64,000 nt of DNA from UBA1413 sp037447215 (GTDB lineage Bacteria; Bacteroidota; Bacteroidia; Bacteroidales; Prolixibacteraceae): NCBI GenBank assembly GCA_037447215.1, contig JBBIHB010000007.1, forward strand, positions 1-64,000, read 5' to 3'. A program made the position numbers and the translations under genes. Shown piece by piece: positions 7,869-17,678 of the stretch (position 1 is its first letter; each line of letters starts with the position of its first letter). Below the pieces are notes generated by a model. It saw only the letters and a list, made by a program, of their open reading frames with translations, was not told the origin of the DNA and searched no databases.

Positions 7869-9206
7869 CTGGTAGTGATTCTCTGTAACTTTGCCCGATA
7901 GGTTATACCAATCAATTTTTCGTGATAAATACATGACAAGCGAAAGGATAATGAACAGTGCAATGCTCCCGATCAGTAGGGTAAGTTCTTCCATTTGAAG
8001 CAGAATAAACAAAAAACCATAAAGGATAACCAAAACAAAAGTCATAAGAAGCAAAAGTTTTCTGCTTTTCAATATGCTTGATGAATATCCTGTTACCATT
8101 ACTATGATGCCTAAGCTGGCAGCCAGATACGAAAAGTTAAATCCTATATGTTCCGAAAGCGATAAAAGAAGGAGATAGAAAAGTATCAATCCAAATCCTA
8201 TCAGGATATATTGTACCGGATGTACCCTCTTTTTATGGATGATTTCAATGAAAAAGAAGGTCATAAAAGTAAGAGCAATAAATAATATGGCATATTTCAT
8301 CGATCTTTCGGTGAGCAGATAGTTATCAACCGGAAACATTAATGATACTCCAAAGGCAGATCCATCTATGTCATATTTCTTGTCGATCCATGTCTGAGGG
8401 TAATTTCTGTTCAGTTCAAGAACTTTCCACGAAGCACTGAATCCTTGGTCTGAAATATTTCGTTCAGTGGGCAAAAATGCCCCATCAAAGCTGGGATTTT
8501 TCCAGGTTGAAGTAACTTTGGCAGATGTTTCCTTTCCTAAAGGAGTTAGGCTAAGCCTTTTCGAACCATTCAAGGCCAGGTTTATATCGAATTCATATTT
8601 TAATTCGGGCGCAGGGCCATTGATTACCTTGTTTACTGTAATACCCGATTTCAGGATATTATCAACCGAAACCCCGGGTTCACATGTCAGTATCGCTCCG
8701 TTCCACCCGAACACTACAGGTTCAGCAATTCCCCTCATATCCGATAAACCCATTGTTACTGATGCACCTTCCCAGTCTATTTCAATGTTCGGATTGTTAC
8801 TTGCAATAACCGGTGGATCAAAATAGCCCCTTATGTCCAGGTCGGATCGATATACCGGTACTTTAAACAGCCCCCTGTATCTGATTTCAGGAACTATTGT
8901 GGCGTCCATTTCCAGTTTGGAAGGAAGAAAGCAGACTGATTTTTTTGATACGTTAATTCTTTCGTTTTCCCTGTTCAGGTCAAATGTCGTGTAAGGAACT
9001 GTAAGTATTGGCCCAGCTATTTGCTGTTCGAGGCCCCATTTTGAGCTTACTTCTTCGAGCGCTTCATTTTGCCGCACTTTTCGTTCCATTACCAGTGAAC
9101 TGATCATTACAACCGGTATCAGCAGCAGAATTGATAATACTGCTATTACTGCCATTTTAATGATGGCAGAATTTCGTTCTAAAAAGGTCATTACATTCTG
9201 TGACAT
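7839..9206 (-). CDS. creD: CreD family inner-membrane protein
   Basis: A 455-aa membrane protein of the CreD family (cell-envelope integrity, inner membrane). It has one N-terminal membrane segment (about residues 16-38), a long periplasmic beta-rich domain beginning with GPILTVPY, a typical CreD motif, and about six membrane segments after residue 300 with the family motif HPVQYILIGFGLILFYLLLL. Upstream on the same strand are a winged-helix regulator and a four-to-six-pass membrane protein, an arrangement often seen for creD in Bacteroidota, so they are probably one operon. The molecular role is not settled even in model species; colicin tolerance and beta-lactam response were reported for CreD in proteobacteria. 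Confidence 0.88.
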   Translation of the reverse strand: MSQNVMTFLERNSAIIKMAVIAVLSILLLIPVVMISSLVMERKVRQNEALEEVSSKWGLEQQIAGPILTVPYTTFDLNRENERINVSKKSVCFLPSKLEMDATIVPEIRYRGLFKVPVYRSDLDIRGYFDPPVIASNNPNIEIDWEGASVTMGLSDMRGIAEPVVFGWNGAILTCEPGVSVDNILKSGITVNKVINGPAPELKYEFDINLALNGSKRLSLTPLGKETSAKVTSTWKNPSFDGAFLPTERNISDQGFSASWKVLELNRNYPQTWIDKKYDIDGSAFGVSLMFPVDNYLLTERSMKYAILFIALTFMTFFFIEIIHKKRVHPVQYILIGFGLILFYLLLLSLSEHIGFNFSYLAASLGIIVMVTGYSSSILKSRKLLLLMTFVLVILYGFLFILLQMEELTLLIGSIALFIILSLVMYLSRKIDWYNLSGKVTENHYQLPDQHHFIE

Positions 9207-9269
9207 AGCTTTAATTATTTTATGAGTATAAAAGAACTTTGAATGACAAAGTAATAAATGAAAAAAAAA

Positions 9270-9569
9270 TTAATCGTTCGAGCGTATAATTCTCTCAAGG
9301 GCTTTCAGATGGTCCTCAAATTCGGCTCGTCCGGTTTGTGTTACCCTGTAACTTGTATTGGGCTTTTTCCGGATGAACTGTTTCTTTACTTCCACATATC
9401 CTGATTCCTCCAATGCTTTAATATGGCTTGCGAGGTTACCGTCAGTTATGTCGAGCGTTTCCTTGAGGGTATTAAAATCAACCCAGTCGCTGACCATCAA
9501 AACCGACATTGCCCCCAGACGTATCCGGCTTTCAAAGAGCTTATTAAGATTGCTTATTAACTCTTTCAT
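9270..9569 (-). CDS. Winged-helix transcriptional regulator (HTH_34/MarR-like)
   Basis: A 99-aa one-domain DNA-binding protein. The sequence reads as a winged helix: RIRLGAMSVLM (helix 1), FNTLKETLDITDGNLASHI (helices 2-3, recognition helix), ALEESGYVEVKKQF and the wing, TSYRVTQTGRAEFEDHL. This matches the family of short regulators that sit beside CreD and small membrane-protein genes. Its start region overlaps the end of the upstream membrane-protein gene by 26 nt, so the two are translationally coupled. The ligand or signal is unknown; autoregulation of the operon is likely but not shown. Confidence 0.85.
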   Translation of the reverse strand: MKELISNLNKLFESRIRLGAMSVLMVSDWVDFNTLKETLDITDGNLASHIKALEESGYVEVKKQFIRKKPNTSYRVTQTGRAEFEDHLKALERIIRSND

Positions 9570-10209
9570 ATTTGAAATACATTGTCAGTCCATAAATTAT
9601 GTGCAACATTCCAAACCCAATAGCCCAGAAAACCAATCCGTACCTAACCATAAGTGAAGCTAAAATGCCTAGTGCAATTTGTGCTATTCCCAGATACCTG
9701 ATGTCTTTAATGGTATATTTTCCGGCATTAAAAAGGGCAAGGCCATAAAAAATAAGAGTAACCGGCGCAATCAGATATATTATTCCATGATAAAGCAATG
9801 CCAGACAGAACATTCCCCCGGCAGCCAATGGGACAAAAAGGTTTATTACCATCCGACGGCCGCTGCTGCTCCAGACTGGCATCCCTTTCTTACGGGCATT
9901 TCGTGCAGTAAAAACGATTCCGAACCCGATTGCAATTATTAAAACAACCAGAAGGACTATGGCTGAAAAAACCTGGAAATTGAAAAGTTCATTGCCAGAC
10001 AGCAAATCCTCATTAAGAAAAACCCCTCCCCGATAGTAACGGCCAAAGAAAAAGTCGTATTTATAAATGAAAATTACCGCTGCTCCTAATATGGCCGTGA
10101 TACCAATAAAGACACCCGATAATCCGCTCAGTGACATAAACTGGGAGGATTTTTCCATTATCGACCTGATCTCTTTTAAACTCTCAAGGTGTTCTTGTTG
10201 TGATTCCAT
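9544..10209 (-). CDS. Multi-pass membrane protein of the creD operon
   Basis: A 221-aa protein (start at the ATG read from 10209; one two codons earlier is possible) with a soluble N-terminal segment of about 25 residues containing LESLKEIRSIMEKSSQFMSL, followed by six hydrophobic stretches. I do not recognise a named domain; similar proteins occur next to HTH_34 regulators in Bacteroidota, sometimes as a sensor or partner of the regulator. It is the first gene of the probable three-gene operon (membrane protein, regulator, creD) and overlaps the regulator by 26 nt. Function is not assigned. Confidence 0.7.
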   Translation of the reverse strand: MESQQEHLESLKEIRSIMEKSSQFMSLSGLSGVFIGITAILGAAVIFIYKYDFFFGRYYRGGVFLNEDLLSGNELFNFQVFSAIVLLVVLIIAIGFGIVFTARNARKKGMPVWSSSGRRMVINLFVPLAAGGMFCLALLYHGIIYLIAPVTLIFYGLALFNAGKYTIKDIRYLGIAQIALGILASLMVRYGLVFWAIGFGMLHIIYGLTMYFKYERVNKQS

Positions 10210-10335
10210 AATCAATTATATAAAGTACTTTGAAATGCAAAGTTATTACATATTTCAACACAAGCAAGAGTTGATGGATTTGTTTAGCGAGAAAATTTTC
10301 TAAAAAAATTAACCAAAATGATATTGGGTTGGAAA

Positions 10336-11334
10336 TCAGATTTTTGTGAGGATATAAATTATTGAAATCTGCTGCGAATGATCCAGATATTTCCAATCCG
10401 ATAGGTGGAACGATAAATTGAAACGCCCTTTAACCTGTTTGTGATTGATGAAATGCCATATAGCGTCGGCCCTTAAATAATTATCCACACGATAGAACGG
10501 GTCGCCCGTGGTTAAGATGTGCCCCTTCCCTGCATGCAGGGTGTTCCACAGAGCTAAATTACCAGCTTTAAGATAACTCTCTGCAATTAGACTTTTTGCG
10601 TGAATAAAACCATCGGAAACCGAACGTTCCCTATATACAGACCCCAGTATTCCGGCTTTCAGGTAACCGGAAAAGGAAGTATTTGAAGGAGAACGCCATC
10701 CAGCCATAATAGAATAGCCAAAATTATCGTTAATATGATCGTTTTCACCGCGTAGTTTGCTGTGGGCTAAATGATTGAGCAAAATGTAGTTTTGAACGAA
10801 AAAGTTACTGAACCTGAATTCACCCGAATTTGCTGCTGTAAACGCTTCACGAACAACATCTGTTTTCCGTCCGGTCCAGTCAACCCAAAGGTTTTGATGG
10901 CCCCATTCCCAACGGTATTCCCCTCTCATCCCTTCAATGTTTGGCCTGAAATACATCAGGGTGTCCGTTAGCATGGCCAAAGGAAAATCAACCAGGCTCC
11001 GGCGTGGAAAACTACCGAAATGAAATGACTTCGATTTATCTTCGAACTGGTAATAGAATATAAGATTTGGCTTATGGTAGTTCATGTTGCTGCCAAATTC
11101 AAAAAGATGGCTCAACCCTGTCGTAAGGTTATGCCCGTTGGCAGTGAACCTTAATTCGAAAGCGCCAAGGGTACCAAGAATTGTTTGCGACAACAAAGGC
11201 CCCCTGCCAAATTCACGGTTATCACCAATGCCTTCGAACAATAACTGAAATTCCGGTTTCTGAGCCTTAACAGAAAAAGCGTTGGCCATAAGCAGGACAC
11301 AACAAAATATTAAACGGTACAGTTTTATGTTCAT
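10336..11334 (-). CDS. Predicted outer-membrane beta-barrel protein, unknown function
   Basis: A 332-aa protein with an N-terminal signal peptide (cleavage near FSVKAQ, typical of Bacteroidota) and no lipobox. The rest has alternating aromatic and polar residues, repeated short strand-like segments (ELRFTANG, NLIFYYQFE, SGYLKAGILG, GRFNLSFHLSDW) and ends in a hydrophobic aliphatic tail (ISIIYILTKI), all consistent with an outer-membrane barrel. No specific family was recognised. It stands between the creD operon and a universal stress protein gene, with 120 nt and 46 nt spacers, and no partner gene that would suggest a substrate. Confidence 0.6.
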   Translation of the reverse strand: MNIKLYRLIFCCVLLMANAFSVKAQKPEFQLLFEGIGDNREFGRGPLLSQTILGTLGAFELRFTANGHNLTTGLSHLFEFGSNMNYHKPNLIFYYQFEDKSKSFHFGSFPRRSLVDFPLAMLTDTLMYFRPNIEGMRGEYRWEWGHQNLWVDWTGRKTDVVREAFTAANSGEFRFSNFFVQNYILLNHLAHSKLRGENDHINDNFGYSIMAGWRSPSNTSFSGYLKAGILGSVYRERSVSDGFIHAKSLIAESYLKAGNLALWNTLHAGKGHILTTGDPFYRVDNYLRADAIWHFINHKQVKGRFNLSFHLSDWKYLDHSQQISIIYILTKI

Positions 11335-11380
11335 ATATAAAATTTCAATGCAAAACTATCCAAAATGTTCTGAAGTTTAG

Positions 11381-12301
11381 CTAATCGCAAACCAAATAGG
11401 TCTCCCTCCGTGGGTTTACCAGCAAAACAGGAAGTTTCCCGGCCATATTGATGATTTTTCCTTCAGGAAGGCCAATCAGACGGTCAATCCAGGTAATAAA
11501 TGAACTACCAAGCACTATAATGAGGTCTGAGTTCAGCTGTATGGCCCTTTCCAGCGCTTCGCGCTGTATTGAAAGGCTTCCACGGCTTCCTTTGTATATT
11601 TTATGGGATACATTGGTTTTTGTTAAAAATTTTTTCAAGGCATTCATGTGCCTGGCTACCTCATGTCGGGCTTCCCTGCTTTTATCATTTGCTCCTATTG
11701 CAATAATTTCTGAATGGTTATTTCTCCCGAAGAAAACGGCCCAAAGCAAGGAATCTTTATTCTGTTGCCTCATATCAACCGGGATAATGACTTTCTCAAA
11801 TCCGGACTCAAATGGTCGGTTCTCGTCAATAAACAGGTAGGGTACCGGGCTTTTTCTCAAGTGCCCCGACAATTCTTTGAATCTTGATGAACCTGCAACC
11901 AGAATTATTGTCTCCATTTCATCTGAAATAATCCTTGCAAAATTTTTCCCCGGATTTTGCAATATCGAAAAGGACACTTTTAATTCGGGTACTTTCCCGG
12001 ATATGATCAGGGCATATTTTTCTAAGTGGATCAATGCTTTGTATTCTTTTTTGTTGTTATAGGCCAAATAAAGAAGCTTCAATTCTTTATTGAATGAAAC
12101 AGCAAGTCTGATCCCAGCCAGCATAAGGTTGGTATCAGACTGGTTCAGTGTCAGTAAAACCGTGATTTTCTGGATTTCAGTTTTCGACATGCCTTCAATT
12201 TGTTTCAAAACTACAAATTCTGTAAGTTGATGGGATAAATGTAGTGCCTTGAAATGAAAAATATCAGCATCCGTTAATATGCTTTCTGTAAATTTGAACA
12301 A
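11381..12301 (-). CDS. Tandem universal stress protein (UspA fold)
   Basis: A 306-aa cytoplasmic protein with two UspA-like halves. The first half (about residues 30-150) has KITVLLTLNQSDTNLMLAG; the second (about 165-300) has KVIIPVDMRQQNKDSLLWA, and near the end DLIIVLGSS followed by GKLPVLLVNPRRE. The ATP-binding loop G-x2-G-x9-G(S/T) of UspA is degenerate, so nucleotide binding is uncertain. It faces away from the acyl-CoA synthetase gene, whose ATG is only 17 nt from this gene's start, so the two share a short divergent promoter region. Signal and role unknown. Confidence 0.75.
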   Translation of the reverse strand: MFKFTESILTDADIFHFKALHLSHQLTEFVVLKQIEGMSKTEIQKITVLLTLNQSDTNLMLAGIRLAVSFNKELKLLYLAYNNKKEYKALIHLEKYALIISGKVPELKVSFSILQNPGKNFARIISDEMETIILVAGSSRFKELSGHLRKSPVPYLFIDENRPFESGFEKVIIPVDMRQQNKDSLLWAVFFGRNNHSEIIAIGANDKSREARHEVARHMNALKKFLTKTNVSHKIYKGSRGSLSIQREALERAIQLNSDLIIVLGSSFITWIDRLIGLPEGKIINMAGKLPVLLVNPRRETYLVCD

Positions 12302-12318
12302 AATTAAACATTCAAAAT

Positions 12319-14379
12319 ATGATCCACGAAAAACTGCTCCGTCCGGGGAGTATTGCAGTAATTGGAGGTTCTAACCAGCTTTCGAAGCCTGGAGGGAAGT
12401 TACTTCACAACTTAATTGCTAATAATTTTACAGGCGATTTGTATGTTGTAAATCCGAAGGAAACTGAAGTACAGGGAGTGCGCTCTTTTTCATCGGTGGA
12501 TGAATTGCCACCGGTTGATTTAGGGGTGCTCGCAGTGCCTGCAGTTTTTTGTCCTGAGATTGTTGAAAAGCTTGCCTATACCAAAGATACAATGGGATTT
12601 ATTATTGTCAGCGCCGGATTCAGCGAGACCAGCCCTGAAGGGAAGCTCCTCGAAGAAAAAATAGTTGATACTGTCAACTCAGTCGGTGGTACACTTATTG
12701 GTCCCAACTGCATTGGTATTATTACCCCACACCATTCCAGTGTTTTTACCACACCTGTCCCAAAGTTGTGGCCTTTTGGGTGTGATTTTATATCAGGATC
12801 GGGAGCTACAGCTGTATTTATTATGGAATCGGGGATCCCCAGCGGTTTGCGTTTTTCAAATATCTGGTCGGTAGGCAACAGTGCCCAGACAAGTGTTGAA
12901 GATATTCTGGCTTATCTGGACGAAACATACGAACCTGGAGTAAGTCCGGTGGTAAAACTGCTTTACCTCGAAACCATAAGGAATCCGGATAAATTGTTAC
13001 ATCATGCCACTTCGCTGATCAGAAAAGGGTGTAAGATAGCTGCTATTAAGGCGGGAAGTTCATTGGCGGGGAGCCGGGCCGCTCAATCACACACCGGAGC
13101 TATGGTAAGTTCGGATTCGGCAGTGGAGGCGCTTTTCCGTAAAGCCGGTATTGTTCGTTGTTACGGGCGCGAAGAACTGGTCAACGTTGCCAATGTTTTT
13201 CTTTGTAAAGAACTGAAAGGGAAGAAAATTGCCATAATAACCCATGCTGGCGGGCCGGGCGTAATGCTTACCGATGTACTTGAAGATGGAGGGCTTACCA
13301 TTCCCGAAATACAGGATTCACCTCTGAAACAAGCACTGAAAGAGAAACTGTTTCCCGGTTCGTCGGTCGAAAATCCCATCGATTTTCTGGCCACCGGAAC
13401 TGCCGTGCAACTCGGCACCATCATCGATGCCTGCGAAAATGATTTCGATGTGGACGGCATGGCTGTAATTTATGGAAGTTCGGGACTTTTCCCCGTTCGC
13501 GATGTTTATGCCCTTATCGACAGAAAATTGCATGAGTGCAAAAAGCCGATATATGCGATTTTACCATCGTCGATTGAAGTAAAAGAGGATATTTCGATGT
13601 TCTTGTCGGGCGGAAATGTTTACTTCCCTGATGAAGTGCTGTTGGGGCGTGCCCTTACAAAGGTCATGAATACCCCTCCTCCTTGTCAGGAAAGGATTTT
13701 TCTTGATGGGGTGGATATACCCGAAATTCGCAGGGTGATTGACGAGGCCATGCCGGGTTTTCAGCCACCCGAAGTTAATCATAGCCTGTTTAAAGCTGCA
13801 GGGATACCTATGGTCAGAGAGAGCGTTGTGTCAGATGAAGCGGCCGCTTTGAAAGCTGCCAGAGAAATTGGTTTCCCGCTGGTTATGAAAGTAGTAGGGC
13901 CTATTCATAAAACCGATGTGGGAGGGGTGGTACTAAATATCCGGAACGAGGAGCGTGTTAAAAAAGAATTTTCGCTTCTGATGGATATCGAATCGGCAAC
14001 TGGCGTGCTGGTCTCTCAGATGGCATACGGGACAGAAATGTTTATCGGGGCAAAATATGAGCCTACTTTCGGACATGTCATTCTCTGCGGACTAGGAGGT
14101 ATTTATGTCGAGGTAATGAAAGATGTTACTTCGGGGCTGGCGCCACTTACCATTGAAGAAGCACTTTCGATGATCAGAAATCTGAAATCCTATAAAATAC
14201 TTCAGGGTTATCGGGGTAAACATGGTGTTAACATCCGGTATTTTGCTGAGATTATTGTAAGGCTTTCAAGTATGCTTAGGTTTACTACCGAAATAAAAGA
14301 ATTGGATATTAACCCGTTAATGGGAAAAGGAAATGATATCTTTGCAGTTGATGTACGAATAAGAATAGAAAAACAATAA
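12319..14379 (+). CDS. ADP-forming acyl-CoA synthetase (acetate-CoA ligase), fused alpha-beta
   Basis: Makes ATP from acyl-CoA, ADP and phosphate, releasing the free acid, the energy-conserving last step of amino-acid or pyruvate fermentation. The 686-aa chain has, in order, a CoA-binding Rossmann domain (SIAVIGGSNQLSKPGGKLLHN), succinyl-CoA-ligase-like domains with the phosphorylated His258 in AQSHTGAMVSSD, and a C-terminal ATP-grasp domain (about residues 470-686; GFPLVMKVVGPIHKTDVGGV). The fused alpha-beta order and length match the one-chain bacterial type. It may work with the 2-oxoacid:ferredoxin oxidoreductase at 27.7-30.4 kb. The preferred acid (acetate, branched or aromatic) cannot be read from the sequence. 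A methyltransferase gene follows after 5 nt. Confidence 0.88.
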   Translation: MIHEKLLRPGSIAVIGGSNQLSKPGGKLLHNLIANNFTGDLYVVNPKETEVQGVRSFSSVDELPPVDLGVLAVPAVFCPEIVEKLAYTKDTMGFIIVSAGFSETSPEGKLLEEKIVDTVNSVGGTLIGPNCIGIITPHHSSVFTTPVPKLWPFGCDFISGSGATAVFIMESGIPSGLRFSNIWSVGNSAQTSVEDILAYLDETYEPGVSPVVKLLYLETIRNPDKLLHHATSLIRKGCKIAAIKAGSSLAGSRAAQSHTGAMVSSDSAVEALFRKAGIVRCYGREELVNVANVFLCKELKGKKIAIITHAGGPGVMLTDVLEDGGLTIPEIQDSPLKQALKEKLFPGSSVENPIDFLATGTAVQLGTIIDACENDFDVDGMAVIYGSSGLFPVRDVYALIDRKLHECKKPIYAILPSSIEVKEDISMFLSGGNVYFPDEVLLGRALTKVMNTPPPCQERIFLDGVDIPEIRRVIDEAMPGFQPPEVNHSLFKAAGIPMVRESVVSDEAAALKAAREIGFPLVMKVVGPIHKTDVGGVVLNIRNEERVKKEFSLLMDIESATGVLVSQMAYGTEMFIGAKYEPTFGHVILCGLGGIYVEVMKDVTSGLAPLTIEEALSMIRNLKSYKILQGYRGKHGVNIRYFAEIIVRLSSMLRFTTEIKELDINPLMGKGNDIFAVDVRIRIEKQ

Positions 14380-14384
14380 GAGCT

Positions 14385-15140
14385 ATGATTATAGTAAATA
14401 ACCTACGGGAAAAATTTTATTCCTCCATTGCCGGATACTACGGGGAAATCTTTCCATATAACCCCGCCCATCTGGCATTTACACAAAATGAAGTCGGATC
14501 ACTTGAAGGGAAAGCAATTCTTGAAGTGGGCTGTGCTTCGGGTGAACTTGCATTTCACCTTGCCGAAAGCGGAGCAAATGTTACGGCCATCGACCTGAAT
14601 AAGGCGCTTTTGGCAAAGGCTAAAGAAGTCCGCCATCATGAAAGGGTAACCTATCAATGGGCCAACTTGCTGCACATTGCACGGTTGTTTGGCCGGGCAA
14701 AATTCGACAGTGTGATCTGTTATGGGAACACACTGGTACATTTGATGAATCCGATGCAGATGCGCGACTTTTTCAGTGGGGTGCTCACGGTATTGAAACC
14801 GGGAGGGGTATTTTTGCTCCAAATACTCAATTACGATAAAATATTTGCTGAAAAGCCTGACACCCTTCCGGTCATTGAAACAGAAAATATCAGGTTCGAG
14901 CGATATTACAAATATGAAGAAGGTACAAGGGAAATCGGGTTTCATACCCGGCTGGCAATAAAAACAACTGGTGAGGTAATTGAAAGCCAGACAGAATTAT
15001 TGGGAATTGGCAGCAGTGACCTTACCATGCTTATGGATGTTGCCGGGCTGAAAGGTATTGCCTTGTATGGTGGTTTCGATAACCGTCCATTCGGGCAGGA
15101 GAACCTTCCTCTTGTGATCAGATGCTGCAAGCAGGCTTAA
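14385..15140 (+). CDS. Class I SAM-dependent methyltransferase
   Basis: A 251-aa Rossmann-fold methyltransferase. Motif I is ILEVGCASGELAFHLA, followed by VTAIDLNKALLAKAKE (motif II acidic residue), FDSVICYGNTLVHL (motif IV) and LKPGGVFLLQILNYDKI (post-motif). The N-terminal YYGEIFPYNPAHLAF resembles small-molecule methyltransferases, but no substrate family was recognised. It starts 5 nt after the acyl-CoA synthetase stop, so the pair is probably cotranscribed. Its last codons overlap the convergent cysK stop by 4 nt. Confidence 0.85.
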   Translation: MIIVNNLREKFYSSIAGYYGEIFPYNPAHLAFTQNEVGSLEGKAILEVGCASGELAFHLAESGANVTAIDLNKALLAKAKEVRHHERVTYQWANLLHIARLFGRAKFDSVICYGNTLVHLMNPMQMRDFFSGVLTVLKPGGVFLLQILNYDKIFAEKPDTLPVIETENIRFERYYKYEEGTREIGFHTRLAIKTTGEVIESQTELLGIGSSDLTMLMDVAGLKGIALYGGFDNRPFGQENLPLVIRCCKQA

Positions 15141-16048
15141 AACAGCCCTTCAATTGACAAGTATCTCTCTCCGGTATCGTAGGTAAAGGTCAAAATTCTC
15201 GATCCTACTGGGATTTCGGGAATTTTTTTTGCAACTGCAGCCAAAGAAGCCCCCGAAGAGATTCCAACAAACAATCCTTCCTCTTTGGCCGCCCTTTGAG
15301 CGTATTCAAAAGCTTCATCTTTTTCGATCTGTATGGTTCCATCGAGCAAGGAAATGTCGAGGTTCGAAGGGATGAATCCTGCACCGATCCCCTGGATGGG
15401 GTGGGGGCCGGGTACTCCGCCACTAATTACCGGAGATAATTTTGGCTCCACTGCAAATACTTTCAGGTTCGGGAATTTTACTTTCAATACTTTCGAAACC
15501 CCGGTGATATGGCCACCAGTTCCTACACCGGTAATCAGATAGTCGAATCCTTCGGGAAAGTCGGTAATTATTTCCTGTGCCGTATTTCGAATGTGGGTTT
15601 CCACATTTGCTTTGTTGTCGAATTGCATGGGAATCAACGCCCCGGGTATTTCGTCTGCAAGTTCTTTGGCTTTGGCAATGGCGCCTTTCATTCCCTGCTC
15701 CCGCGGAGTTAGCACCAGCTCGGCACCATAAGCCGAAAGGATACGCCGACGCTCAACCGACATGGACTCCGGCATGGTCAGGATCAACCGGTAACCTTTT
15801 ACGGCCGTAACAAGCCCAAGCCCGATCCCGGTATTTCCTGATGTGGGTTCAATTATGGTGCTGCCGGGTTTAAGGATTCCCTTCGCCTCGGCATCCTCTA
15901 CCATCGACAGGGCAATTCTATCTTTAATACTACCTCCCGGATTGGCTCGTTCGAGTTTAGCATACACAGTAAATTCGGGTGGGTAAAGCCGGTTAATCCT
16001 CACGTGTGGCGTGTTACCGATTGCATCGAGCATGTTGTTGAATTTCAT
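15137..16048 (-). CDS. cysK: Cysteine synthase A (O-acetylserine sulfhydrylase)
   Basis: PLP enzyme that joins sulfide to O-acetylserine to give cysteine. The 303-aa product shows the PLP lysine in GGSIKDRIALSM, the substrate loop PTSGNTGIGLG, the phosphate-binding loop GVGTGGHITG and FVGISSGASLAA. All are standard for CysK, and the length is usual. It ends by convergent 4-nt overlap with the methyltransferase gene and lies 20 nt downstream of the sulfatase gene on the same strand, so the two may be cotranscribed. The CysK versus CysM split cannot be made with certainty from the motifs alone. Confidence 0.93.
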   Translation of the reverse strand: MKFNNMLDAIGNTPHVRINRLYPPEFTVYAKLERANPGGSIKDRIALSMVEDAEAKGILKPGSTIIEPTSGNTGIGLGLVTAVKGYRLILTMPESMSVERRRILSAYGAELVLTPREQGMKGAIAKAKELADEIPGALIPMQFDNKANVETHIRNTAQEIITDFPEGFDYLITGVGTGGHITGVSKVLKVKFPNLKVFAVEPKLSPVISGGVPGPHPIQGIGAGFIPSNLDISLLDGTIQIEKDEAFEYAQRAAKEEGLFVGISSGASLAAVAKKIPEIPVGSRILTFTYDTGERYLSIEGLF

Positions 16049-16068
16049 GTCAATTAGTTTTAAGGTTA

Positions 16069-17619
16069 TTATCTGTGATACCGTGATGTTGCTTTAAACT
16101 CAACCGTATCCCCTACGGCCATTCTTTCAGCTGCCAGTTTTCTGCCCATTTCTTCAACAATTTGGGCATAATCAGGATTGGAAATAATATTCACCAATTC
16201 ATCGGGGTCTTTTTCCAGATCGAACAATTCCCATTCGTCAACCGAGTAGTGATGAATAAGTTTGTACCTTTCGCTTCGAATACCGTAATGTGGCCTTACC
16301 ATGTGCCAATCGGGATAGGCCAAATAATGATAATACACAATATCCCTCCAGTTTTTAACCGGTTGTCCCTTTAAAAGGGGTACTAAACTTTTGCCTTGAA
16401 TGTCGGATGGGATTTTAATACCGCCAGCATCGAGAAATGTGGCCGAAAAGTCGATATTCTGTACCATATTATGGTTAACTGCCCCAGGGTTGATTACACC
16501 GGGCCATTTCACAATCAGAGGCATCCTTAGTGATTCTTCATACATCCACCGTTTGTCATACCAGCCGTGGTCGCCAAGATAAAAGCCCTGATCGGAACTG
16601 TACACCACAATGGTATTTTCTGCCAGTCCCGATTCATCGAGGTATTGTAGAATCCGTCCAATCTCTTTATCCATCGAAGTTACTGACCGTAGATAATCTT
16701 TCAAATATCGCTGGTATTTCCACTCTGCCAATGCATTGCCCGTAAGGTTTGCTTTTCGGAATTCATCATTATCAGGGCCATACGATTCCATGAAGCGTTT
16801 GAGCTGCTCCTGGTTGAGATAGGCGGGAGGAACCAGTTTAAGGTCCTGTTCGTTCATGTGCCTGTTGATCTCCATTTCCTGATCTCTGAGTGCCGAAGTT
16901 CGGGTAGAATAATCGTCGTAAAAATTTGTAGGCATAGGGAGGTCAATTCCTTTGTATAAATCGTATTCGTCGGGGCCGGGTACCCATTCGCGGTGTGGCG
17001 TTTTGTGCGAATAGGCCAGGAAGAATGGTTTTCCGGAGTTTCGCCGGTTTTTCAACCAATCAATAGCCCTGTCGGTGATGATGGTGGCTGTATGGCCGGT
17101 AACAGCTTCTCGCCCGTTAGGTGAACCTAACACAGGATTGTAATAGGTGCCCTGTTGTCCGGGATTATCGAGGATAAGCCAGTAATCGAAGCCAGTTGGT
17201 TCCGAAAACAGGTGCCATTTGCCAATCCAGACAGTTTCGTACCCACCCGACAGAAGTAGTTTTGGAAAAGTTTGCTGGCTGCCGTCGAATATGGTGTCGT
17301 TGTTCAGCATCCCATTCAGATGGCTGTGTTTTCCGGTTAATATGGCCGCGCGGCTTGGCCCGCATATTGAATTGGTAAAGAAAGTATTTGTAAATAACAT
17401 ACCTTCTTCTGCCAATCGGTCGATATTGGGTGTCTTAACATATTTGTGAAGTTCGGGATTGTTGTGTTTAGTACCGTATGCACCTATGGCATGGGTGGCG
17501 TGATCGTCGCTGAAAATGAAAAGGATATTGGGTGGTGGGGTTTTTTGTGGCTGTGCGCATTGTATTGCTCCGGTACCTATTGAAAGGAGTGCGACTGATT
17601 GAATAAGGTACTTGTTCAT
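16069..17619 (-). CDS. Type I sulfatase, lipoprotein
   Basis: Hydrolyses sulfate esters, probably from sulfated glycans, at the periplasmic or outer-membrane face. The 516-aa product has a lipobox (GAIQC, Cys21), the metal-binding FIFSDDHATHAIGAYG (Asp38, Asp39), the formylglycine site CGPSRAAILTGK with Cys86 in C-x-P-S-R form, VWIGKWHLF and YSSDQGFYLGDHGW. The Cys form can be matured by an anaerobic radical SAM maturase (not in the window). Overall pattern resembles N-acetylglucosamine-6-sulfatase-like and heparan-type sulfatases, but the subfamily and substrate are not certain. No polysaccharide utilisation genes are adjacent; cysK follows after 20 nt. Confidence 0.9.
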   Translation of the reverse strand: MNKYLIQSVALLSIGTGAIQCAQPQKTPPPNILFIFSDDHATHAIGAYGTKHNNPELHKYVKTPNIDRLAEEGMLFTNTFFTNSICGPSRAAILTGKHSHLNGMLNNDTIFDGSQQTFPKLLLSGGYETVWIGKWHLFSEPTGFDYWLILDNPGQQGTYYNPVLGSPNGREAVTGHTATIITDRAIDWLKNRRNSGKPFFLAYSHKTPHREWVPGPDEYDLYKGIDLPMPTNFYDDYSTRTSALRDQEMEINRHMNEQDLKLVPPAYLNQEQLKRFMESYGPDNDEFRKANLTGNALAEWKYQRYLKDYLRSVTSMDKEIGRILQYLDESGLAENTIVVYSSDQGFYLGDHGWYDKRWMYEESLRMPLIVKWPGVINPGAVNHNMVQNIDFSATFLDAGGIKIPSDIQGKSLVPLLKGQPVKNWRDIVYYHYLAYPDWHMVRPHYGIRSERYKLIHHYSVDEWELFDLEKDPDELVNIISNPDYAQIVEEMGRKLAAERMAVGDTVEFKATSRYHR

Positions 17620-17678
17620 TTTATTTCAATTTTTGATTCTGCTAAAATCTATTATACATGTAATTTTTTCAAAAGTAG

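Noticed and set aside
12319..15140. Acyl-CoA synthetase and methyltransferase as a new two-gene pathway
   Set aside because: The 5-nt gap shows cotranscription only; nothing in the methyltransferase motifs links it to CoA esters.
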